Part shown: one piece after another, positions 18,146-25,028 of the stretch
Numbering within the stretch: the stretch's first letter is position 1
How the letters are laid out: each line of letters begins with the position of its first letter
Assembly (NCBI RefSeq): GCF_001294535.1
Contig: NZ_LGIC01000065.1
Span: 271,129 to 335,128, forward strand
Length of the DNA: 64,000 nucleotides
Source: Cypionkella psychrotolerans
Lineage (GTDB): Bacteria > Pseudomonadota > Alphaproteobacteria > Rhodobacterales > Rhodobacteraceae
Reading direction: 5' to 3'
Translations under genes and position numbers: made by a program
The notes under the pieces: model-generated
Databases searched by the model: none
What the model was told of the DNA's origin: nothing
The model's input: the letters and a program-made list of their open reading frames with translations, nothing else

Positions 18146-19000
18146 ATGCCCCCCCACATCCTCATCCCCACCGCCGAGATCGACCCAGAAGCCCTGCCGC
18201 GCGACCGCACCCAACTGGATGAGGACGCCCTGCAAGAGCTCACCACCTCCATCGCCACCACCGGCCTGCGCCAACCCATCGAGGTCTGGAAACTAAGCCA
18301 ACCCACCGAGACCCACCGCTACGGCCTGATCTCCGGCTTGCGCCGCCTCACCGCCCAACAGCGCCTCGCCACCTTACGCCAAAACGGCAGCTTCACCGAA
18401 ATCGTAGCCTTCCTGCGCACCCCGGAAACCATCCCAGCCGCGATGGCCGATATGGTAGCCGAGAACGAAATCCGTTCTGAGACAAGCCCTTGGGAAAAGG
18501 GAGCCACCCTCTTAGCCGCCTCCCGCGCCGGTATCTTCGACACCCTAGACAATGCCACCCAAACCCTGCACGCCGCCGCCTCTCGTCAAAAACGCGCCCG
18601 CCTGCGCAGCTTCGCCGAGGTCGTCGAAGAGCTCGAAGACGCCATCGCCACCCCCGAACGCCTGACAGGCCGCCAAATGCACCGCCTCTCCGCCGCCCTG
18701 CGCGCAGGCCTGTCCGAGCTGATCCACCTGACCTTACGCGACCACCGCCACTCCGCCCTGCCCACGCAATGGCAAGCCCTGCTGCCGATCCTGTCCGAGT
18801 CGCTAGACCCCACCGAGGAAGCCACCGCCGCCACCCCCGGCCGCCCCAGACGCCTGCTGCATTTGAAGCAAGGATTAACCATAAGACGGGAAAAATCCGG
18901 TGACGGCTGGATCATGCGCTTCTGCGGCCCCGAAGCCCGCTCTGGCGCGCTGATCGACGACGTGATGGATCACATAGAGCGCTATTTCCAACCCCAATAA
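18146..19000 (+). CDS. Orphan ParB/Srx-domain DNA-binding protein
   Basis: The 284-residue protein has an N-terminal ParB-like domain (residues about 5-100): LDEDALQELTTSIATTGLRQPIEV and GLISGLRRLTAQQRL, the second standing where ParB box II (GxRRxxA) lies, then MVAENEIRSETSPWEKG. The rest is helical and could hold a helix-turn-helix and dimer domain. No parA gene and no parS-type site is adjacent, so it is not a classical chromosome or plasmid partition pair; RepB-like or Srx-like regulators are alternatives. The gene is 75 bp after the hydroxyacid dehydrogenase on the same strand. Confidence 0.7.
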   Translation: MPPHILIPTAEIDPEALPRDRTQLDEDALQELTTSIATTGLRQPIEVWKLSQPTETHRYGLISGLRRLTAQQRLATLRQNGSFTEIVAFLRTPETIPAAMADMVAENEIRSETSPWEKGATLLAASRAGIFDTLDNATQTLHAAASRQKRARLRSFAEVVEELEDAIATPERLTGRQMHRLSAALRAGLSELIHLTLRDHRHSALPTQWQALLPILSESLDPTEEATAATPGRPRRLLHLKQGLTIRREKSGDGWIMRFCGPEARSGALIDDVMDHIERYFQPQ

Positions 19001-19022
19001 CCCCTCACACCGCTTCCACTTG

Positions 19023-19077
19023 CCCGATTTGTCCCGCGACAAATCGGGCCGCGCCTGCCTGCCCATGGGCAGGCGCG
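19023..19077. repeat. Two tandem perfect hairpins downstream of the ParB-like gene
   Basis: CCCGATTTGTC (19023-19033) pairs with GACAAATCGGG (19038-19048), an 11-bp stem with a 4-nt loop. CGCGCCTGCC (19050-19059) then pairs with GGCAGGCGCG (19068-19077). The second also contains a 12-bp palindrome TGCCCATGGGCA. They start 22 bp after the ParB-like stop and could be terminators or protein-binding sites. Confidence 0.6.
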
Positions 19078-19181
19078 ATCCTCGCGCCCACCCAGTCAGG
19101 CGCGCGCCGATTTCCCAATTACAAGCCTGCTGCCCCACGCCCCTTGCTCAACGGCCTTCAGCCTTATGAGCAACAAACCAA

Positions 19182-19204
19182 AAAACGCTCCGCAGGAGCG
19201 TTTT
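19182..19204. terminator. Bidirectional intrinsic terminator
   Basis: AAAACGCTCC (19182-19191) pairs perfectly with GGAGCGTTTT (19195-19204) around GCA. It has A and T tracts on both sides, so it works for either strand. It marks the boundary between the GC-rich ParB region and the AT-rich stretch to its right. Confidence 0.75.
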
Positions 19205-19276
19205 CAGATTGGTTTGAAGAAAAGCCGCGAGCCGCTGACCTGTCGGGAAATGAAATAGATCACTAATAGGAAATAT

Positions 19277-19603
19277 TCATTTTTTAGGGGTCTGCCATGC
19301 ACTTATCCACTCAATTATCTGAAGAATTATTCCAACACCAAACGCGAGTGGAGTTAAGTAATGTGATAAAAAATGAAATACATATCTTTGACCGTCGCGG
19401 AGATGCGTAAAAACATTGAAGGTATCAATATATAGAAATGCCAGCTGAAGTGCGACTAGCGCCAAAAATAATCTTACAGTGTATTCCTTAGAATGCATTC
19501 TGCTACGGCACCTTCCACATGTCAAAAGATCAAGCGGCGATCCGATCACTATATGGCTGATGTTGGACCAATAAAACCTTAAAATTCCCTTAACGATCCC
19601 CAC
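19277..19603 (-). CDS. Small AT-rich hypothetical membrane protein
   Basis: This 108-residue frame opens with GTG at 19601-19603, with AAGGGG upstream. It has hydrophobic segments at about residues 43-60 (VRLFLALVALQLAFLYI) and 80-100 (HYLTPLAFGVGIILQIIEWI), and a CGRCRSR motif near residue 29. I do not recognise a family. Base composition is much more AT-rich than every neighbour, with many codons ending in A or T, which suggests acquisition by transfer or a non-coding stretch that happens to be open. It lies between terminator-like hairpins and has no obvious operon partner. Confidence 0.4.
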   Translation of the reverse strand: MGIVKGILRFYWSNISHIVIGSPLDLLTCGRCRSRMHSKEYTVRLFLALVALQLAFLYIDTFNVFTHLRDGQRYVFHFLSHYLTPLAFGVGIILQIIEWISAWQTPKK

Positions 19604-19635
19604 CTAACCCCTTGAAATTCCTAACCTCAACCCCC

Positions 19636-19651
19636 TGTCCACACGTGGACA
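19636..19651. repeat. Perfect 16-bp palindrome next to the globin stop codon
   Basis: TGTCCACACGTGGACA is its own reverse complement and directly abuts the stop codon of the globin gene. It could be a short hairpin ending the tdm-globin transcript or a binding site; there is no T tract. Confidence 0.45.
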
Positions 19652-20053
19652 CTACTCTGCAACCGAGCCGGCCTCCCGGTTGATCAGCGCCCGGGCGGCC
19701 CGCTGGAAGGCCCCGAAAACCTGCCCCCTAACCGGCTCGGCCACCCCCACGTCCTGCAAAGCCTGCCCCATTAAAGTCAGCCAATCCTCGGCATCCTCGG
19801 GCCGGATCGGAACATGGGCGTGCTGCTCCTTCAAACTCAGCGCCCCCACCCGTTCCATATAATCCCGCCGCCCACCCAGAAAGCCGCACAGAAACTCAAA
19901 CTGCGCGGCCCTGACGTGGGCAATCCCGTGCCCCCGGAAATGCAGGTGCAGGATCTGCCGCCCCTCGGGCACGGTCTCGATCAGATCATAGAACCGCTCC
20001 ACCAGCGCCCGCACCGCCGCCTCGCCACCGATCCGATCGATCACCGAGGACAT
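19652..20053 (-). CDS. Truncated hemoglobin (group II-like globin)
   Basis: The 133-residue protein matches truncated globins: FYDLIE with the B10-type tyrosine near residue 22, HLHFRGHGIAHVRAAQFEF, GRRDYMERVG and a proximal histidine in EQHAHVPI. Such proteins bind O2 or NO at heme. The start at 20053 is the ATG after GGGGG; an in-frame GTG two codons earlier is possible. It begins 9 bp after the tdm stop on the same strand, so it is very probably co-transcribed with TMAO demethylase. Whether it protects, or supplies oxygen to, the methylamine enzymes is unknown. Confidence 0.82.
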   Translation of the reverse strand: MSSVIDRIGGEAAVRALVERFYDLIETVPEGRQILHLHFRGHGIAHVRAAQFEFLCGFLGGRRDYMERVGALSLKEQHAHVPIRPEDAEDWLTLMGQALQDVGVAEPVRGQVFGAFQRAARALINREAGSVAE

Positions 20054-20062
20054 GCCCACCCC

Positions 20063-22432
20063 CTACGATTGCGGACGGGTTTTCTTCGGATCGTAAGCCG
20101 AGGTTGCGGTAATCACCGCAGGCAACCGTTTCTGCTGCCCGTCGAGTTTGCCGACCTCAACCGCCGTTCCGACCGCCGCATGGGCCATATCAACGCGGGC
20201 GAGCGCGATATTCTTGCCCAGCAAAGGTGAGCGCATCGCCGAAGTCACCACCCCAATCTGCGCGCGACCAATATGGATGCAGTCGCCGTGCCCAACATCC
20301 ACCGCCGCATCAATCTCCAGCCCGACAAACTTGTCGCGCGGGTTTTCCTTGCGGCGGATCAGCGCGTCGCGCCCGATGAAATCATCGGTTTTCGACTTCA
20401 ACGGCACGGTAAAGCCGATGCCAGCCTCGAACGGATCGGTCTGGTCGCTGAAATCGTAGCCCGCAAAGATCAACCCGGCTTCAATCCGCACCATATCCAA
20501 CGCCGCGAGGCCCATTGGCCGCAGGCCCTGATCGGCACCATTCTCCCACACCGCATCCCAGACCGCCGCCCCGTCTTTCGGATGGCAGAACACCTCAAAG
20601 CCCAACTCGCCGGTATAACCGGTCCGCGACACCACCAGCGGCACGCCGTTCGGCCCACCCAGACGCGCAGGCGTCAGGCGGAACCAGCCGAGTTCTTCAA
20701 TCGTCGGCTGGTGCGGCGCTGTCCAAACCATCCGCTTGATAATCTCGCGGCTGTTCGGCCCCTGCACCGCCAGATTGTGTAGCTGATCGGTGGAACTCCG
20801 CACCATCACCTTCAGACCCAGCTTTTCAGCCTGCTCACGCAGCCAAATCCCCGAGTAATCATCGCCGCCAATCCAGCGGAACTGATCCTTGCCCAGCCGG
20901 AACAGCGTGCCATCGTCGATCATGCCGCCATGCTCGTAGCACATCGCGGAATAGACCACCTGACCCACCGACAGCTTCTTCACATCACGCGTCAGGCAAT
21001 AGTGCAGCAACGCCTCGGCATCCGGGCCGGTCACTTCGAATTTGCGCAGCGGCGACAGATCCATCACCACGGCCTTTTCGCGGCAGGCCCAGTATTCCTC
21101 AATCGCGCCGTTCGAGGCATAGGTCTGGGGCAGCCAGTAGCCCTTATATTCCACCAGATTGCGGGTTTTCTCGGCGATCTTGGCGTGGAAAGCGGTCTCT
21201 TTGGTCATCACAGGCTCCGATGTCGGGGTGGGGCGGTAGGCGATGGACCGCTGGAAAGTTTCGGCACCGTCATAGGTGCGCACATGAATATCCGAGAGAT
21301 ACCAACCATTTGCGGGTGAGGTATCGTCGGGGCAGGCGGAATTCACGCAGACCAGATCGGTCAGAGCACGCAGCAGAACATAGTCGCCGGGACGCGACCA
21401 CGGCTCGTCGGTGACCAGCACTCCATGCGCGTCAATCGCGGTGTTGAAGAACAGGTTCACCGCCATCCAACCCGGGCGGGCGGTGACGCCGTGCGGGGCG
21501 AGGACAGCGTTGAAATTGTCCGAGCAGTTGACATGGCCGGGATAGCCGATGTCGTCATAGTATTTTGCCGCACAGGCCATCGCAAAGGCGTCGTGGCGGC
21601 CCACGGTGTCCTGAATGACCTCGACCAGCGGCAGCCAATCCTGATCGTAGTATTTCGCGTGCAGACCGGGCATGGAATAGGCATGGCCCATCAGTGTGCG
21701 CGAGGTGGTCACATCCAACGGATGCTCCAGCCCCTTATCCAGCTTGCGGGCGGAAAAGCATTGAAAATCCGTGCATTGGCGACCTTCTACGTCAATGATC
21801 TGGATATAATCGCCAGCCTTGACGAAATAACTTTCCGCCGTTGCCGACTTCACTCGCAGATCCAGCACTGGGGTTGCCAACGGATCGGGCAGCTCAAACT
21901 TCTTAATCCCGAGCAGGGTGGAGCGCTGCACCCGCACGCCGATCGGGGTGGCGGTGTCTTGTGCCTCGGGCTGCATCGCGGCACCCGGAGCGGCGATGAT
22001 CAACACACCGTCGCGGCTGGCAGTGAAGCTTTCCTCATCCCCGGCGGGCGAGGCTTCGCCAAAGCAGGCAATGGCTTGCGCCGCAGCAAGATTGATGCCG
22101 CGCCGTTCGATCCCCAGTCGCAATCCCACCATGCCGGATGCGGTGCCAGCCGCCAGCAGCGCCTTCAGCCCCGCCGCATCCGAATTGCCGCTGGCACCCA
22201 GAATCCCCGGATCGACCCGGCCTTGATCATCGGCAGCGACCAACTCGGCGCGCTGACCGCCCTCAAGGTTGATCACCGTCACGCGGTCGCCCGCGCCCAA
22301 GGCGATCAGCCAAGCGCCACCGCCCGGAATCTCAAACTTCTCCAACCCTGCGCGCGCGCCAAAGGGTTCGGGCGTCAGAATCTGGCTGGGACGCGGCGGG
22401 CCGGGGCGAACAGTCGGGTATGAGTCGAGCAT
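20063..22432 (-). CDS. tdm: Trimethylamine-N-oxide demethylase Tdm (DUF1989 + GcvT/THF-binding)
   Basis: The 789-residue protein has two parts. Residues about 1-400 contain duplicated DUF1989-type sequence (FEIPGGGAWLIALGAGDRV, then YFVKAGDYIQIIDVEGRQC), with cysteines in RQCTDFQC and VNSACPDD that could hold metal. Residues about 410-780 form a GcvT-like tetrahydrofolate-binding domain (GDDYSGIWLREQAEKLG, SRTGYTGELGFEVF). This fusion is the architecture of Tdm, which splits TMAO to dimethylamine and formaldehyde, the latter passed to THF. The ATG at 22432 has a GAGG site; the longer upstream frame is not supported. It is the second step after Tmm (45318-46661), transcribed divergently from a DMT exporter and ahead of a globin. 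Confidence 0.88.
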   Translation of the reverse strand: MLDSYPTVRPGPPRPSQILTPEPFGARAGLEKFEIPGGGAWLIALGAGDRVTVINLEGGQRAELVAADDQGRVDPGILGASGNSDAAGLKALLAAGTASGMVGLRLGIERRGINLAAAQAIACFGEASPAGDEESFTASRDGVLIIAAPGAAMQPEAQDTATPIGVRVQRSTLLGIKKFELPDPLATPVLDLRVKSATAESYFVKAGDYIQIIDVEGRQCTDFQCFSARKLDKGLEHPLDVTTSRTLMGHAYSMPGLHAKYYDQDWLPLVEVIQDTVGRHDAFAMACAAKYYDDIGYPGHVNCSDNFNAVLAPHGVTARPGWMAVNLFFNTAIDAHGVLVTDEPWSRPGDYVLLRALTDLVCVNSACPDDTSPANGWYLSDIHVRTYDGAETFQRSIAYRPTPTSEPVMTKETAFHAKIAEKTRNLVEYKGYWLPQTYASNGAIEEYWACREKAVVMDLSPLRKFEVTGPDAEALLHYCLTRDVKKLSVGQVVYSAMCYEHGGMIDDGTLFRLGKDQFRWIGGDDYSGIWLREQAEKLGLKVMVRSSTDQLHNLAVQGPNSREIIKRMVWTAPHQPTIEELGWFRLTPARLGGPNGVPLVVSRTGYTGELGFEVFCHPKDGAAVWDAVWENGADQGLRPMGLAALDMVRIEAGLIFAGYDFSDQTDPFEAGIGFTVPLKSKTDDFIGRDALIRRKENPRDKFVGLEIDAAVDVGHGDCIHIGRAQIGVVTSAMRSPLLGKNIALARVDMAHAAVGTAVEVGKLDGQQKRLPAVITATSAYDPKKTRPQS

Positions 22433-22552
22433 CAGAGCCTCACTTTTTGCATACACGGCAAATTTGTTTCTTTTAAAGAATATCGCAGATAGGGATTTGC
22501 GCAAGAGTTTTACGCGGCTAGTTTGCCGCAGGCCACAAACCGGAGGAATGTT

Positions 22553-23395
22553 GTGCAATCGCTGATGCTTGGACTTTTGGCGGCGCTTCTGTGGGGGCTG
22601 CATGACTTCACCGTGCGCAAGATCGGGCCGAAAGCTGATGCGGCGGCGCTGTATCTGATCGTGTTGGTGGTGGGGGCGGCTTTGCTGGCACCTGTGGCGA
22701 TTTTCGCGGGCGGCTGGGCGACACTGACCGCGCCAGTGCTGCGGTTGACTCTGGCCGCGGGTCTGGCGGCGGCCTTGGCGGGCTATGGCTTGTATCGGGC
22801 GTTTGCGATTGGTCCGGTACGATTGGTCGCGCCGATTTGCGGCGCATTTCCGCTGCTCTCGGTCGCTTTCGCTGTGGTGCGCGGGGCCGAGGCGGGGCCG
22901 CTTGTCTGGCTGGGCGTGGCTGCTGTGGTGGGTGGTATTGCCATCGTGGCACGGGGAGAAGACGATGGTACTGCGGGCAACATGCGGGCCGCCGTGGCGT
23001 GGTCACTGCTGGCCTGCGTCAGCTTTGCCGCCACATTCGGTCTGCTGCAATGGGCGGCAGAGCAGGGAGCGGATTTGCCAGTTTCATTGGTGGCACGGCT
23101 CGCAGCTTGTGGCGCGATGCTGATGTGGGTCGTCATGCAACGCATTGATCTAAAATTCGCTTTTATATTCTTGCCGCAGCTTGCGTTGATGGGGGCCTTG
23201 GATGTCACCGCGCTGACCGCCGTGACCATTGCGGGCGGGTTTGCGCGGCCCGAGTTCGCCTCGGTGGCCGCGTCGATCTTCGGTATTGTCACCATCGTGC
23301 TGGCGTGGCGCTTTCTGGCTGAGGCCATGAAGCCGCTGCAATGGTTTGGCGCAGTGATTGTCTTTGCAGGCATCGCCGCGTTGGGCCTTGTCTGA
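22553..23395 (+). CDS. EamA/DMT-superfamily transporter
   Basis: The 280-residue protein begins with GTG at 22553 after CCGGAGGAA. About ten hydrophobic segments in two repeated halves, with LLAALLWGLHDFTV at the start, are typical of drug/metabolite transporters of the EamA family, which usually export metabolites or amino acids. It shares a 120-bp divergent promoter region with tdm and precedes mgdA by 85 bp, so it probably belongs to the methylated-amine regulon. The substrate is unknown; export of an amine or formaldehyde adduct is only a guess. Confidence 0.8.
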   Translation: MQSLMLGLLAALLWGLHDFTVRKIGPKADAAALYLIVLVVGAALLAPVAIFAGGWATLTAPVLRLTLAAGLAAALAGYGLYRAFAIGPVRLVAPICGAFPLLSVAFAVVRGAEAGPLVWLGVAAVVGGIAIVARGEDDGTAGNMRAAVAWSLLACVSFAATFGLLQWAAEQGADLPVSLVARLAACGAMLMWVVMQRIDLKFAFIFLPQLALMGALDVTALTAVTIAGGFARPEFASVAASIFGIVTIVLAWRFLAEAMKPLQWFGAVIVFAGIAALGLV

Positions 23396-23480
23396 AACGA
23401 AGGGCTGCTTGTCGGGAATGAAAGCACACCACCCGCAACTTCGCGCCATATTCAGCCTCAGCAGGACATAGGAACACCAC

Positions 23481-24731
23481 ATGCGCTATTCGGGTTTTAG
23501 GGTGATTGCCGAGGCTTTGACCGGGCATAAGGGCTGGAAACCAGCGTGGCGCGATCCGGCTCCGCAAGCCTCATATGACTATATCATTGTCGGTGGTGGC
23601 GGGCATGGATTGGCCACCGCCTATTATCTGGCGAAGGAGTTCAAACAGGCGCGGATCGCGGTGCTGGAAAAGGGCTGGATCGGCGGTGGCAACGTGGGGC
23701 GAAATACCACGATTGTCCGCTCGAACTACCTGCTGGATGGCAACGAGCCGTTCTACGAATTCTCGATGAAGCTGTGGGAGGGGTTGGAGCAGGACTTCAA
23801 CTACAATGCCATGGTTTCTCAGCGCGGCATCATCAACCTGTTCCACACCGATGCGCAGCGCGATGCGGCGACCCGGCGCGGCACTGCGATGATCATGCAC
23901 GGCGCGGATGCCGAGTTGTTGAACAAGGATCAGGTGCGGGCGATGTATCCGTTCCTGAACTTTGAGAACGCCCGCTTCCCGATCAAGGGCGCTTTGATGC
24001 AGCGGCGTGGCGGCACGGTGCGGCATGATGCGGTGGCTTGGGGCTACGCGCGCGGGGCGGACAGTCGCGGCGTGGACATCATCCAGAACTGCGAGGTTTT
24101 GGGGATGCGGATTGAGAATGGCCGCGTGCTGGGGGTGGACACCTCGCGCGGGTTCATTGGTGCGAAAAAGGTTGGCGTGGCGGTGGCTGGATCGTCTTCC
24201 AAGGTGATGGCCGGGGCGGGGATGCGCCTGCCGATGGAAAGCCATGTGCTGCAAGCCTTTGTATCCGAAGGGCTAAAGCCGCTGATCGACGGCGTGATCA
24301 CCTATGGCGCGGGGCATTTCTATGTCAGCCAATCCGACAAGGGCGGCTTGGTGTTTGGCGGCGACATCGACGGCTATAACTCTTACGCCCAACGCGGCAA
24401 CCTGCCTGTGGTCGAGGATGTGGCCGAAGGCGGCATGTCGCTGATGCCAATGATTGGCCGCGCCCGCCTGCTGCGGATGTGGGGCGGCATAATGGATATG
24501 TCGATGGATGGCTCGCCGATCATCGACAAGACCCATATCGACGGGCTCTATTTCAATGGCGGTTGGTGCTATGGCGGCTTCAAGGCGACGCCTGCGAGCG
24601 GCTTTGTCTTCGCACATCTGTTGGCCAAAGATATCCCGCACAGCACCGCCACCGCCTACCGATTTGATCGTTTCGCCAAGGGCCTGATGATCGACGAAAA
24701 GGGCCAGGGCGCCCAGCCGAATTTGCACTAG
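23481..24731 (+). CDS. mgdA: N-methylglutamate dehydrogenase subunit A (sarcosine oxidase beta/SoxB-like)
   Basis: The 416-residue protein is an FAD-dependent DadA-like oxidase subunit: dinucleotide motif IIVGGGGHGLATAYYLA at residues 35-51, GNVGRNTTIVRSNYL where sarcosine oxidase beta binds flavin, and C-terminal FNGGWCYGGFKATPASG. It looks like heterotetrameric sarcosine oxidase subunit beta, but the neighbouring gmaS and mgsABC genes mark it as N-methylglutamate dehydrogenase, which oxidises N-methylglutamate to glutamate and passes the methyl group to THF. First gene of mgdABCD; classical sarcosine oxidase is the alternative. Confidence 0.85.
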   Translation: MRYSGFRVIAEALTGHKGWKPAWRDPAPQASYDYIIVGGGGHGLATAYYLAKEFKQARIAVLEKGWIGGGNVGRNTTIVRSNYLLDGNEPFYEFSMKLWEGLEQDFNYNAMVSQRGIINLFHTDAQRDAATRRGTAMIMHGADAELLNKDQVRAMYPFLNFENARFPIKGALMQRRGGTVRHDAVAWGYARGADSRGVDIIQNCEVLGMRIENGRVLGVDTSRGFIGAKKVGVAVAGSSSKVMAGAGMRLPMESHVLQAFVSEGLKPLIDGVITYGAGHFYVSQSDKGGLVFGGDIDGYNSYAQRGNLPVVEDVAEGGMSLMPMIGRARLLRMWGGIMDMSMDGSPIIDKTHIDGLYFNGGWCYGGFKATPASGFVFAHLLAKDIPHSTATAYRFDRFAKGLMIDEKGQGAQPNLH

Positions 24732-24740
24732 GAGCAGACT

Positions 24741-25028
24741 ATGATCATCAATCATCCGCTTTTGGGGCCTCGGGATTCGCAAGAATTCGTCTACCTCGGC
24801 GATGCCGCTTTGATCCACCGCCCGGATGGCATGGCCGAAGGTGCTTTGGATAAGTTCATTGATTACACCTACTTGCGCGATAACCCCGCCGGGACGCATC
24901 GCGAACTCTGGTATCACGAACAGGGCGACCGCTCTTGGCTGGTCGTCACCCGCAACACCGTGACCCACGAAATCACCGCCGTAGAACTGGCCCGCGACGT
25001 GGCCCGCACAGAAGGTCGCAGCAAATGA
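24741..25028 (+). CDS. mgdB: N-methylglutamate dehydrogenase subunit B (SoxD-like)
   Basis: The 95-residue protein matches the small delta subunit of sarcosine oxidases: NHPLLGPRDSQEFVYLGDA and LWYHEQGDRSWLVVTRNTVTHEI. In SoxD proteins cysteines in the corresponding CPxCGPR and GCRxW positions hold zinc. Here they are replaced (PLLGPR and GDRSW) and the chain contains no cysteine, so zinc binding must be lost. Start overlaps nothing upstream; its TGA overlaps the mgdC ATG (ATGA). Confidence 0.85.
   Translation: MIINHPLLGPRDSQEFVYLGDAALIHRPDGMAEGALDKFIDYTYLRDNPAGTHRELWYHEQGDRSWLVVTRNTVTHEITAVELARDVARTEGRSK

Noticed and set aside
20063..22432. Reading tdm as a plain glycine-cleavage T-protein or sarcosine dehydrogenase
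   Set aside because: The N-terminal DUF1989-type half, the length of about 790 residues and the tmm/dmm context fit Tdm instead.
23396..23480. Possible operator CTTGTCGGGAAT upstream of mgdA
   Set aside because: Needs a one-base gap to fit the TTCCTGTYRGRRAA pattern; too weak to count as a site.
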